Source of the DNA: Pagrus major
Lineage: Eukaryota > Chordata > Actinopteri > Spariformes > Sparidae
Reading direction: 5' to 3'
NCBI RefSeq assembly: GCF_040436345.1
Contig: NC_133237.1
Location: 28,265,268-28,329,267, forward strand
Length of the DNA: 64,000 bases
Each line of letters starts with the position of its first letter. Positions within the stretch are counted from its first letter, which is position 1. Made by a program: the position numbers and the translations under genes. Below, one piece after another: positions 11,394 through 24,091 of this stretch. The notes beneath the pieces were generated by a model, which saw only the letters and a list, made by a program, of their open reading frames with translations, was not told where the DNA came from and did no database searches.

Positions 11394-14300
11394 CCCCTGT
11401 CTTCTTTTATTGTGCAAGCAAACAGTGAAATCCTTTGTAGCAGCTCTCCAGTCGGCTCTGTTTGCTGTCTCAGAGCTGGTTTGGTCACAAATGTTTGGTG
11501 GCAAAGGAGGAAAAAACGTATTTACAACAATAACATGAACGAGAGGTGGAAGCACATAAATCATAACATGAACACATTAGTTTTGTTGGTTCTTAGAGAA
11601 CAGTAGTCGGATCCTTTGGGATGGGTTAAACAGATGAGGTGTTCATGAGCTTCAGAGGTGGATTTTGTTGTGACTGTACACAGAAAAATATAACAACACA
11701 TGACTGTGTGAGATTATAAATATCAGACATCTACAAGTTATTTACTGTATGATGAGACACTGTCATGATGAAACATGTGAAGGACAAATGTTGGAATAAA
11801 AGTGTAAATGTGATTGTACGCTGCCGCGTCAGATTTCTCTTCAGTGTTACACCTCATTCACATTTTCCTCCAACGTCACGCTCAGGCAACGCTGAGATAA
11901 TTTAATGCTGCCGTGTTCCAGGCTGTAAATCATATAAATGTACATAATCTGACAAATTGTTACAATTATACAGGCAAGTCGGACGTACTTTAAGATAAAA
12001 CATATTTGATAACTTGATTTCATCCTGTGTGTTTCACTTCCAGCGTTAGACGAACGTCTCCAAGATGTTTCACATTTTGTAATGGTGTTACGTTAAAACA
12101 GTAACGTTAGCTAGTATGTGTTGAATGCTAATGTTAGCTGTTATCAAACCTGTTGTTTTACCTTGAAATATGGTCCAGTGTCTGTCCAGATTAAACGATC
12201 TGTTGTCTTAAAGTTGCTAATCAATCAGTAAACAGTGAGTGTGATGTCAGAGGAAAATGGCCGCCATGTGAATGCAGTCTATCCGAGGACGTTACATTAA
12301 ACCTGGACACAGTGTTGGAGGCGTTTCAAAGAAAACTCAACTTCCCTGACTCAGATCTTGTGTGTTGTGCGGCCCACAGAATGGGCTTACTTGAAAGGTA
12401 TAAAATAATTTAACGGTGCAGCTCTTCTAGACTATCCAAATGTTATTTGACTGAAATGTATCCACCATTTTACAGACGCGTCTTTCACAATGTTAGCTTC
12501 TGGGAAAAAGTCTTTTTGGGCCGCAGTGCATCAGTTGATGATGTAATTACACAGTTTGGCAACTATGAAAGTTGGCTTCAAAGCCTGGAGCTCTTCACGG
12601 GGGGTTGGGTCTATCTATCCATGGAAGCTCAAACCAGGAACAACAGACCCAAACACACAGTACAACTGAGTACTTTAACATGTGTCCACATACTTTTGTC
12701 CACAAAGCAAACCTGACTTTATCTGTTTTTGAAATGAGCAGGACTGAATCATGTCCCAGGGCTCTTCTGAGGGACAACTTGGCCTCTTAAACACATTTTT
12801 GAGCCAGGCTTAACCTCAGCCCAGGGCAATATGATCCACACTGCACTTCTGCTAGCCCGGGGTTAACTATCTGTTGGAACGCGTGACTAATTATTGTATT
12901 TCAGCAGCACGCCTCATCACAAAACAGACCGTACAGGTCAACTGTGCAAGCTGCTCGTTACGACACACAGCTACTTAACGTATTTACCTTCAGAGAGTTG
13001 ACTTTTATAAAACTTTATTAGATTTATTTATTTCCAGAGATCACAACTGTTCTTCTGTCAGAAAATAAACTGCTCCACAGTTGACACATGCTTAACACAC
13101 TGTTAGGAAACAGGAGGACATCTTTTTAATACACTGTGGACACTTCCTGTCCTGTTTTGTTTTTTTGTTGTGTGCACTGAAAGCTCTCACTGGCCAGCTG
13201 GGATATCTGTGTTAGCGACTAGTTTGCTACGTTCAACAAGCTCTTTTAGCTTTTTTGTCTAATAATACATAAATTAACAACTCTGTTCAAAGTCGCAGTC
13301 AGATAAAAACAAGAAATGAAGCGTCATGAACATACCTCAGTCTGAAAAGGCTACCCAGCACCACAGTTACTGCACTGTACTGTGGCTGTGTGCTTTGTGC
13401 TAACGTTACAGAGTTAGCTCCTGAACAACAGGCTCAGAGGCTGCGTACCATCAGCAGCTCATCCTGCTTCCTCGTGTCTCAATCACATGTAAAAAAACAC
13501 CGAACATTATCTGAAAGAAATCTACAAACACGGCTGAACTTGAACTCACCACTGTCAAGCTAGCGTGTGAGCTTAGGGACTTGTCTGCCATTCTTATAGG
13601 ACTGGTTTGCTTATAGCTTTAGCCTCACAGACTGACAGTGTTTCTGTGAGCAGCTTCAAACTGGGATGGGCAGCCACATCCCAGGCAAATATTCAGCGGT
13701 GGTTACCGTAGTTACCAAGCTTCCTGTATGTGATGTCGTAATGATGGAGTCGGGTCGGGACCGGCGCTAACTGAAGGAGAGAACTGTGGCTGTGATTTTG
13801 TGCCTAACCCCTCCTTAGTCCCGCTCTGTGCACGGAAAACAGTCGAGCAAGCTTTCTACCAGGATTCACATCCATCAAATGTCCTGTTTCCTGTCACACT
13901 TACATGTGTCAGGTGCTCTGTTCGTCAATATTGAAATAAAAACAAGTTAAGTAGATGGTTAAAGATGTTTCTGGGGGACCTGTTAAAGCAACACTGTGTT
14001 TGTTCTGTTCCCAAAACAAATTCTTTCGGATGTAGCGAGCGGATGAGGGCGTGTGGTCGCCCTCGCCATCAGCTGAGCATCAGCGCCATCACAACAGACA
14101 CATACGTTAGGTTAGGTTGTTTAAAGTTATAGCTTTAGAGAGAGTCGGACATCATCAGCGTGTAGAATATTTCCACATGTTACTCTGTGAACTGAGGATT
14201 TATTTGGACCGAACCAGAGCTGACTGTGGAGACACACCAACACTGTTCTGGTGACTGTGGTCCAGTTTGTGTCCAGTTTGTAGCTGTCACAATATTTCCT

Positions 14301-14900
14301 TTCTTCACGTTTAGTGAGTTTATGTTGTTGACTTGTTAGACTCAGGAGTGAACTGGCTGCTTTTACACTACAGGCTGTCAGACTGTCACCTCTGAGCTAC
14401 AGACTGGTGTTAGCAGCTAGCTGGTTAGCAGCTAGCTGGTTAGCATGCTAACTTCAGTAGTTGTTTCTTCTCTGTTCATCGTGTTAGTTCAGTTTTTTGG
14501 ATGTTTTAAACTACAATGATTGCACACATTATATATTGTATCTTAAAAATCATTTATTTTGTGACTAAGATTGAAACTTAAAGATTGAAAGTATGAATTA
14601 CTTCATGTGAGGCAGCCGGTGTTGCACTGCTTAGCGTTTCTCCAGCTTAACGGCGCCGTAGAGACTTCATCATGTTTCATATTCCATGGAGGAATTTTAT
14701 TTTTGTTTATTTCTGTCTGGTTTTATTTGCTTCATTACCTCCTGATTCAATGATGTAAAGCACTTTTATGAATGAATAAGTCAAAACAAGACTGTTGGAG
14801 AACAATAGTCTGCTGTTGGTATATTCTTACACACTGTAGTGAGATCGCTGAATGAGGCCGATACAGGAAGAGAAACTTCAGTTTGAACAGAAGAGACCAC
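11394..14900. other. Intergenic stretch, no confident gene
   Basis: No keratin-like or other recognisable exon. An 89-codon open frame at 12447-12716 (plus) has no family features I know. On the minus strand, 13549-13590 reads ATGGCAGACAAG and continues 14 codons to a good donor (GTGAGT), but no following exon was found. Around 14398-14450 is a short tandem of TTAGCAGCTAGCTGG. AT-rich and otherwise unremarkable. Confidence 0.4.
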
Positions 14901-14932
14901 AGACGTTTTATTTTGAAGCACCTCAGCAGACT

Positions 14933-14938
14933 TTTATT
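14933..14938 (-). other. Polyadenylation signal of third keratin
   Basis: AATAAA on the minus strand, 48 bp after the stop codon; a second AATAAA lies at 14907-14912. Confidence 0.6.
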
Positions 14939-14985
14939 TGCGTGTTTTTGTGGGTGCGAGCTGTGAGGGCGCCTCCTGCTGGTGC

Positions 14986-17900
14986 TCACAGGGTCTGACT
15001 GATCTCCTCCGTGGAGGAGCTCACCACTTTTCCGTCCACAATCTCCTCTACGATGGTGATGACTTTCTGTTTGGTGGTGGAGGTGATGGTGGAGGAGGAG
15101 GAGGAGGAGGAGATGCTGCAGGAGAGAAACAAACAGATCTTAATTCAACTCACATTAATCATAGATCATATTTCTTCATAAACCTGAGAAGTGATGAATG
15201 TGCAGGACAGTATGTTAAATACATATTATCATTTTATTAGAGATGTCGTACAATAGTTGTGGCTCAACTTTTAGAGGCAAAGTATCATAATTTGATATTT
15301 TCTGCACATATTTTATTGGACATTCAATCATTTTGATCTTCAACTACAAATCTTTTCTAGATTTTACACACTTGCAGTTTTTGACAAAGACTAATATATA
15401 AACAAGATTATTGAAGTCAAAATTGTGAGAAAACAGGCAAAACTCAAACAAATTGTTGTTCCGTTATAGAAATCACTTCTGAGGATAACTTCAGCTTTTT
15501 AACATTATTTGAGCCCACGATCATGAGTCCATTAAACTCTATTATATTTTCAACAGTCCTGCCCCCTTCAGGTTTAATCCTCTCACCTGCCGCCGCCCTC
15601 TCCGTCCAGCAGCCTCCTGTACTCAGCGATCTCCATCTCCAGTCTGGTCTTGATGTCCAGCAGCATCTGGTACTCCTGTGACTGTCTCTCCAGGTCGGCC
15701 CTCAGCTGCTGCAGCTGCTCCTCCATCATGCTCACCTGGTTCTGGTAACCTGACAGCTGCATGGCGTACCGGTTCTGTGTCTCAGCCAGGGTGCCTTCCA
15801 GCGACGCTTTCTGCAGGAGAGAGGAGTCGCAGTTTGTTTATGAGCTCACAAACACAGTGGAGCTAAAAGAGAAGGTGTGGTGTGATGATGGTTCACCATG
15901 CTGAGCTGTGACTGCAGCTCGATCTCCAGGCTCTGCAGCGTCCGCTTGATCTCTGTGATCTCAGATTTGGACGTCTGGAGGGTTTCTGTGCTGACTGCGA
16001 CTTCTTTGTTTAATGCTTCTGACTGTGGAGAAGACAGAAATAACAGCACGTCACATTTACACAGAAACACTCATCAGGTCTTGTTGACGTATCTTCAGTC
16101 TGGACCAAAGTGAGAGAGAGAGTCGTGTTGTGGTTCTTACCTTCGCATTGAACCAGCCCTCCAGTTCTTTTCGGCTTTTGGCGGCGACGCTTTCGTAGTG
16201 CTCCCTGACTTCCTCGATGATCTTTGAGAGGTCTGGTCCCTGAGCGGCGTCCACCTCCACGTTCACCTGTCCGCTCATCTGAGTGCGCATCGCCAGCAGC
16301 TCCTGCAGGAAGACACGTGAGGATTCAGCGCTCGCTTCAACAGAAAAGTTCTACTCAGACGTTTCTTGTGTCTGAGAACCCACTGACCTCCTCGTGGTTC
16401 TTCTTGAGGAAGATCAGCTCCTCCTTCAGGCCCTCGATCTGCATCTCCAGGTCGCTCCGACTCATTGTCAGCTCGTCCAGGACCCTCCTCAGACCGGCGA
16501 TGTCGGCCTCCACAGACTGACGCATGGCCAGCTCGTTCTCGAACCTGCACAGAAGACAACTCGCTCTGTTTCTGTTTTTTACAAAGATACAAGATCCAAC
16601 ACCTTTTTCCAAATTTTCTTTTGGCTCCAGTTGGGATTCAATTCAACCAGTAACTCAGTCACAAAAGCTTCAGGATCTTCTCTCGATTGCTCGCCGTTAG
16701 CAATCTAATTAGCATGGTAGCTAACAGAACAGTTCATTAAAAGCTGTATCAGTATGATGTCTGAGTGTGTCTGAGAGCCTTTATGCTTATTTTCTTGTTC
16801 AGGACTTTTACAACTGATTGATGAATTACTTCACTTACTTGAGCCTGAAGTCGTCGGCAGCCAGCTTGGCGTTGTCGATCATGAGGTAGATGCCACCGTT
16901 GATTCTGGTAGCATCCTGGATCTGTGAGATTAAACAGGAAAGAAAAGCTGTTAGCTTTCATGTTCACTAACAGGACATTTTACAGATTTATCCATCTGAC
17001 ACCGTAACCAACAAAATATATGTGTAACATGCAGATTTATCTTGTTATGTTTTGTATTTTTTCTCAGAGGAGAACGCAGGACGTGATCTACAGATACATG
17101 TTCAGGCAGATTTGAATCATTGATGTTAGAGTTCAAGTGTAATGAAACAAAACTCCTCTTGTCCTTTCAGTTCTGCTCCTCCGCCACTTCCTGCTCAACA
17201 AGCTGAGCAACAATCTGAGAGAAAATATCACCTGTCAGTAAAAAGGTCACACATGAGTCTCGTAGACTTGGCAGTGAATCAGACTTTAATCTGCTTTGGT
17301 ATTTGCAGGATGATTGTGGACTGTTTCCTGGAGCGTACAGACTTCTGTTGCAAAAGTGTGAGACGTGTGAGACGGATGTTATTCCAGCATTACTGGTGAA
17401 ATAATACTGAAGATATCTCAGTGGCTTCAAAGCTGATGCTGAAAGCTACAACTGAGATGGAAGCGTAAGCGTTCATGCTTCCACTTCACCAGTGATGATG
17501 ACAGGTAGAGCAGGTGTGCACACCTTCCCTGGCTGTTAATGGATGCATAATGATTTTGTAGTACTTGTGATTGCGGTGCCTACCTTGCCCTGCAGCTCTG
17601 CGATGGTGACGTAGAAGCCGCTGTAGTCTCTGGCGGAGGGGGAGGTCTTGCTCTCCAGGAACTGCCTGATCTTCAGCTCCAGCTCGGCGTTTGCCGCCTC
17701 CAGCTTGCGCACCTTCTCCAGGTAGGTGGCCAGACGGTCGTTCAGGTTCTGCATGGTGGCCTTCTCGTTGGCAGAGATATCCACGCTGCCGCCACCGCCG
17801 CCGCCGCCGGCTCCACCACCGAAGCCAAATGCAGCACCTCCACCACCACCTGAGCTGCTGTAGCCGAAGCTATAGCCACCTGCACCTCCACCACCACCGC

Positions 17901-18042
17901 CACCGCGACCGAACATGGACATGGAGCCACCAGAGGAGATTTTGACATTGCCGCCTCCAGCTCCACCGTACATGGAAACACCGCTTGAGCGGCCACCACC
18001 ATACCCGACACTAGACATGCTTCTGGAGCTGTAATTCATCAT
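14986..18042 (-). CDS. Type I keratin with glycine-rich head, complete (446 aa)
   Basis: Seven coding exons: 17584-18042, 16839-16921, 16388-16544, 16141-16302, 15897-16022, 15587-15810, 14986-15115. They sum to 1341 nt, one frame, GT-AG borders. The head (about 91 residues) has long Gly runs with Tyr/Phe/Ser ([20 protein letters not shown]), like the flexible glycine loops of epidermal keratins such as K10. The rod starts near residue 92 ([19 protein letters not shown]) and ends at EYRRLLDGE. The tail of about 46 aa has a serine run and the motif [21 protein letters not shown], which is shared with K13/K15-like tails. Two adjacent ATGs (18042 and 18039) could start translation; I give the first. 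Expected to pair with a type II keratin in stratified epithelium. Orthology is not assigned. Confidence 0.95.
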
Positions 18043-18096
18043 TTTGAGTGGTGATGAAGGTAACAGAGGCGGACTGTCTGCTTCAGCTGGAGAGGA

Positions 18097-18132
18097 GAGA
18101 GTGAAGAGCTCAGAGGATGGCTGATTTTATAC
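18097..18132 (-). promoter_or_regulatory. Core promoter of third keratin
   Basis: GTATAAAATC (18123-18132) is 81 bp before the ATG. The 14-bp motif AGCTCTTCACTCTC at 18097-18110 is identical to that of the first keratin and falls at the expected transcription start. Confidence 0.7.
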
Positions 18133-21100
18133 TCTTCGATGAGTCTGTGAGGAGGAGGAGGAGGAGGTGGGGGTGGGATGGCTTGTGCCAAGCCTGCGAG
18201 GAGACACCTGCCCCTGCTGCACCCAGCAGGAGGGTTAATGGGCTGAGGGTGTGTCTGAGAAATGTGGAATCCGCCCATCAGCTGCTCATTCACCTGCTTG
18301 CTTTCATGCAGAGCGATCACCACGCATACATGCGAAGATCAGAGCTCGTGAAGTTGAGCGGGGCAAGTTCAGACCTGGATGACATTTTGATTTAAAGTTC
18401 ACACCCAGCATTGAAAAGCACATTCAATCAGTCAGCAGCAGAGAGCCAGTGACCCTCCTCACAATAACCTCAGTGTGTTGTCACAGCTTTTATGAGCGTG
18501 GTGTTGTGTAACTGCAGGCGGTGGGTTATTGTTTCGTGGCTCAGGAGCCAAACGGGCTTAAAGACTAATCCTCTTGTTTGATTAAAGAGACTCTTTCAGC
18601 CGTCTAATCTCGAGTAAACAGAGCTGACAAAGGCAGAATGAGGAGCGGCTGAATGGACTTTAAGATCAAAACAACAACCCGAGATAGAGTGAAACTCCAC
18701 CAGAGCCTCGGCTGGTTCACTGCATGGGTGATTTATTAAGTCACGTAGATTTAGAGATTATTGTTCTTACAGGTGAGTGAAGCACTCGAACAAACTAAAT
18801 CATTACAAGATTAAAAAGTATTTCTGTGAGCTCGCTCAGCGTCTGCCAAGAAGATGAAGCTCTGAGTGGAGATTCCTCTGAAGCAGCAGCACATTCACAC
18901 CTGCTATTAACCTGCAATCTATATCCCAACACGTTATCCAGATAAGGAGTAGTACAGTACACGTTAATGCACGGTCGATCGGGTCGACCGGGTCTGCCCG
19001 ACCACATGTGTCAGATCTGAGGTACAACGTGCAGACATCTGTACGCATCATCACACTGATACAGACGGTGGTTTAGTGAAATAAGTGAGGAAACAAGAAA
19101 GACTTGTTGCTTCACACACACAGCTAATGATTAAAGGTGCATTTTGTAAGATCCTCATCAACAGCGTGCAAAGGAGTCACAGGGGCGCCCACGGGCTCAG
19201 CTGTCCCATGTACAGAGGCTGTGTCCTGCAGCGGCCCGGGGTCCAGTCCGACCTGAGGCCCTTTGCTGCGTGTCACCAGTGACATATATACTTATAATTA
19301 CACATCTGAACACATTTTTTAAGTGTTCCCTTTATTTTGATACTGTGATTATTCAAATAGACTCTGTTAATTATGCAGGAGACACAAAATGGAGGCTAGT
19401 TCTTGAAAGATGAGCTCACAGTGTTTCTGAACGGTAAGTAACATCTAACGTCGTCTGTCAGTGTAACTAATGACAACACAAACTGTAACAGTCGGCGTGA
19501 TGTCACTGTGTTTTAGGTACTGTGGCGTCGCTAAAGCTGAGCTAAGTCAGCTGTGATATAAACACACTGTATTCTTGTTCGGCTGTCACTTATTAGTTGC
19601 CTTTTTTTGTAACAGCTGCCTGTAGATTGTGATCGTATGGACCCAGTAGGAGACCGAATACACTGTAACGACTTGGCATTACGATTATGAGACTGGTATG
19701 TAACTTCGTTATACATTTTTGAGGACATTACAAGATGTATAACGTGTGTCTCACCGTGGCAGTGACACTGTTAGAGGTGTACAGTCAGTACATCATGAAA
19801 TTCTCGCTTCAGGAAAGAACAGTGAGCAGCTCCGGCTTCCACCCTCCTCAGGAAGTGTCCAGGCCTGCAGATGCTGCTGTATCAAGTGTTGGACTGAGTG
19901 ACAGTGACAAGTAAGTGTCAAGTGGCTAAAGATGAGGAACTGCTCCTTACTTTCCTCCTGAAAGAGGGCAGATGGCACTGTGATGTATGAATTATGAGTA
20001 CTGACATCATCAGAGTGAAATAATCAATAAATCCTGTCTGTAATATTAAAATGAAAGATCTGACTAATCATATCCTCCATGTCCAGAGGGCTGATCGCAT
20101 CGCCGCTCACACTGCATCTGTCTGCTTCTGTTCACATCACCCCCCCAGACTTTGAAGCCAACTTGACATTGTGGCCAATCCGACTGTCCAGAGTGAACCC
20201 TCTTCACAAACAAATCAATAAAGGATCTCTGAAAAAGAAAAAAACAAAAACATCTGTGCTAGGTCAGAGTTAGCTTAGCATTAGCCTGCAGCGTCACTTC
20301 CAGACTCTTCTCCTGTGATGAAGACAATCAGCTGACTGGTACCAGAGGAAACTTGATTTTCTTCTTCAGAGATCCTTTATTGATTTGTTTGTGAGGAGGG
20401 TTCACTCTGGACACATTAGAGAAACTGAACTTTGTAACAAAGTGAATTTCTCTCTCCTGTAGTTTATTGTTGAATGACTGAAGGCTGAAGTGGAGCCGTT
20501 AGTTGATTATTGTTGGTGAATATTATTTGAACTTGTGAAAAAGCCTCCAGGATGAAGTGGAGCTGTTGTTGTAAACCGTCTTTGTAAAGAAGAGTGTGTC
20601 GGGACATAAAACCAACGATCTGTTGCTCTTTACTGATCAATCCGGAAAACCAAAACTCAAATCAAATTTGGGATTAGGAGCATTTTGACACCCTGAGATG
20701 TTACACTAATATTCAGCTTTGTATTTCATGTAAACCGCAGACAGACTCTGCTGCCTGTAGCTTTCCACGCCAGCAGGATGGCGTCTGCACACTAAAGTGA
20801 CTGAACGTTGATTCTGAACCGTGAATCTGACGCTCGACAGAAACAGTTCTGTTGTTTCTTGAGTTCTTGTGTCACATCTGAGGATGAAAATGCAACGAAG
20901 CAAAAGTCTTCTGACAGTTTGAACAGAATCTTGTCTTCACGTACAGACGTTTGATTTTGAGACACTTTCCTGTCAGATGATGCACCGAGACGAGGCTACT
21001 GCAGAGAAGCTGAGGAGTTTAAATGGAGTTCTCATACTGTGGTGACAGACGGACTGCATGACGGCTCGAACCCTCTCCAAGAGGCTCATGAGTCCTCCAT

Positions 21101-22056
21101 CGACTTTAGCGAGAGCAACAGTGTATTCTGATAATCATCAGCACATAAGTGAGTATAAATGACGGCGGTTACACAAACAGTGGCAGAGCATCAAAGATTT
21201 GCTGTAAATGCGTCCCGGAGCAGTGACAGTAATTTAGTTTAATGATTTGGATGAAGTGTTTTGTGCAGCGGGTGTGGCTGCGTGGTATTCTGCTGCAGGC
21301 GTGTTCCCATCGTGTTCAGGCTGCAGGGGAAACTGACAGGTATGAGCCTCGCCCACTGCTTCATCCCCCACTGCACTGAACATTTAGTTTAACTATGTCG
21401 AACAAGTTTGTTTAAGAGGCGTGTAATCCCGTGTTATTTGGCTGTGAAAAAAAGATTAAGCTTCAAAAGAACGAGTTTTAACTGTGTTGGCCTTCTGCAC
21501 GATCTCTGGAGTGAAAACACTGTAAAACACGACGTGGTGCTGTAGACGGACCGGACGTGACCACCTGCACTTTTCATCTGACAAACAATATGCAAAGTGC
21601 AGAAAGTGGTGCAAAATGTAGCCTGTAGCTAAGAAGACTGTTTGCTGTCGACATACTTTAGTGTCCTTCTGGTCTGAGAACAGGAAGTGTTGATCCTGCA
21701 GCAGACAGTCAGCGGTGCTGATGCAGAGTGTGGAAAAGCTCAAATGTAAAAAATAGGATTTGTTATAAATATGTTGAGGAGGGAAATAAGAACAACTGAA
21801 CTGATCTCTAGAATATTTATTGTAAGAAAATGAACAAGGAAGAAACGCAGAGCGAACAGACCACAGCGCTGCAGGACGACAGACTGACGTCAGTGCGTCT
21901 CACACATGTTAGACACAGTGAGGTCGAGGTCACAGTGCTGCCTCCAGGGTTTCAGCTCACACGTCTGGTCGCTCGGTTATTTTGTTGCGTTTAAGCTAAA
22001 GTTAGCGATTCCTGCTAATGTTTTGTCTTTATAATAATAAGACAGTAAGATGAACT
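18133..22056. other. Intergenic DNA with dispersed repeats
   Basis: No exon is recognised. Contents: a SINE-like fragment at about 19186-19285, whose GGGGTCCAGTCCGACC resembles a tRNA-derived B box followed by GGCCCTTTGCTGCGTGTCA, and an inverted repeat at 20186-20412 (listed separately). The remainder is ordinary AT-rich sequence. Confidence 0.35.
20186..20412. mobile_element. Small inverted-repeat element (MITE candidate)
   Basis: Arms of about 55 bp. The left arm 20186-20240 starts GTCCAGAGTGAACCC and contains AATCAATAAAGGATCTCTGA. The right arm 20357-20412 is its reverse complement, ending GGGTTCACTCTGGAC. The loop is about 115 bp. No coding capacity. Confidence 0.65.
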
Positions 22057-24071
22057 CAGTGTTGGTAACGTTACTTTGAAAAGTAACTGATTACGTTATA
22101 AGATTACTGCCACTAAAAAGTAACATTACTGCGTTATCCACTGAGAAAAGTAACTTGTTAGAGTACTTTAGTTACCAGAAGTAATGACAGTAAAACCTCT
22201 TTGTGACTCGTTGCACATGTGTGTTATATCAACTGTACATGAACCTTTGAATGTGTTGACTCTGCCGCCATCTTGTAGTTTCTTTACGGCCCACAGTCAG
22301 TAACTCTGCAGCCTGATGACAGGACGACAGACATCTTTATTCTGCTGACAGACACACAGTGTACTGGACAGAGACACAGTGTACTGGACAGAGACACAGC
22401 GTACTGGACAGAGACACAGTGTACTGGACAGAGACACACAGTGTACTGGACAGAGACACAGCGTACTGGACAGAGACACAGTGTACTGGACAGAGACACA
22501 CAGTGTACTGGACAGACACACAGTGTACTGGACAGAGACACAGTGTACTGGACAGAGACACACAGTGTACTGGACAGACACACAGCGTACTGGACAGAGA
22601 CAGAGTGTACTGGACAGACACACAGTGTACTGGACAGAGACACAGTGTACTGGACAGAGACACACAGTGTACTGGACAGAGACACACAGTGTACTGGACA
22701 GACACACAGCGTACTGGACAGAGACACAGTGTACTGGACAGACACACAGTGTACTGGACAGACACACAGCGTACTGGACAGAGACAGAGTGTACTGGACA
22801 GAGACACAGCGTACTGGACAGAGACACAGTGTACTGGACAGAGACACAGTATACTGGACAGAGACACAGTGTACTGGACAGACACACAGCGTACTGGACA
22901 GAGACACAGTGTACTGGACAGACACACAGCGTACTGGACAGAGACACAGTGTACTGGACAGAGACACACAGTGTACTGGACAGACACACAGTGTACTGGA
23001 CAGACACACAGCGTACTGGACAGAGACACAGTGTACTGGACAGAGACACACAGCGTACTGGACAGAGACACAGTGTACTGGACAGACACACAGCGTACTG
23101 GACAGAGACACAGTGTACTGGACAGACACACAGTGTACTGGACAGAGACACAGTGTACTGGACAGACACACAGCGTACTGGACAGAGACACAGTATACTG
23201 GACAGAGACACAGTGTACTGGACAGACACACAGTGTACTGGACAGACACACAGCGTACTGGACAGAGACACAGTGTACTGGACAGAGACACACAGTGTAC
23301 TGGACAGACACACAGCGTACTGGACAGAGACACAGTGTACTGGACAGACACACAGCGTACTGGACAGAGACACACAGTGTATTGGACAGACACACAGCGT
23401 ACTGGACAGAGACACACAGTGTATTGGACAGACACACAGTGTACTGGACAGAGACACAGTGTACTGGACAGAGACACAGCGTACTGGACAGAGACACACA
23501 GTGTACTGGACAGAGACACACAGTGTACTGGACAGACACACAGCGTACTGGACAGAGACACAGTGTACTGGACAGACACACAGCGTACTGGACAGAGACA
23601 CACAGTGTATTGGACAGACACACAGTGTACTGGACAGAGACACAGTGTACTGGACAGAGACACACAGTGTACTGGACAGAGACACACAGCGTACTGGACA
23701 GAGACACAGTGTACTGGACAGAGACACAGTGTACTGGACAGACACACAGTGTACTGGACAGAGACACAGTGTATTGGACAGAGACACAGCGTACTGGACA
23801 GAGACACAGTGTTGACGCAGCTGACTACATGAGAACAACACAGCTCTTACAGTCTATGATGTTTAAACATGCAACTAATAAACATAAACCTGCATCTCAC
23901 CTGATGTGGTTCTCGTCCTTTTTCGACCAGAAATTCAAAATAATGTGAATATTTCCACAAAGTTAACGCTGTCCTCTTTGACATCTCGCTACATTGAATT
24001 AGCTCGCTACATAGCTCGCTCAGTACTGAGTACTGTAATGGATTACTTTGTAACAACTGACCCCAACACTG
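22057..24071. mobile_element. Non-autonomous DNA-transposon-like element enclosing a minisatellite
   Basis: The left end at 22057 reads CAGTGTTGGTAACGTTACTTT. The right end at 24071 reads, in reverse complement, CAGTGTTGGGGTCAG with a following ACAAAGTAATCCATTAC. Such CAGTGTTGG ends with AGTAACT/ATTAC motifs are typical of abundant teleost non-autonomous elements. I see no clear target duplication, so the two ends may belong to different copies. The interior is almost entirely the 20/22-bp minisatellite. Confidence 0.45.
22344..23812. repeat. 20/22-bp minisatellite, about 70 copies
   Basis: Units of GTACTGGACAGAGACACA followed by GT or GC, with CA insertions giving 20- and 22-bp forms in irregular order. 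The unit lacks stop codons in any frame, so all six frames are open for about 1.4 kb. This is not coding: no start context, no codon structure, and the peptides only cycle the unit. Confidence 0.97.
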
Positions 24072-24091
24072 CTCAGCAGCAGGGCCAAAAT

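Noticed and set aside
12447..12716. 89-codon plus-strand frame as a gene
   Set aside because: No recognisable domain, no splice partners and no conservation evidence available.
22284..23948. Six overlapping open frames of 460-530 codons on both strands
   Set aside because: They only translate the 20/22-bp minisatellite, whose unit has no stop in any frame.
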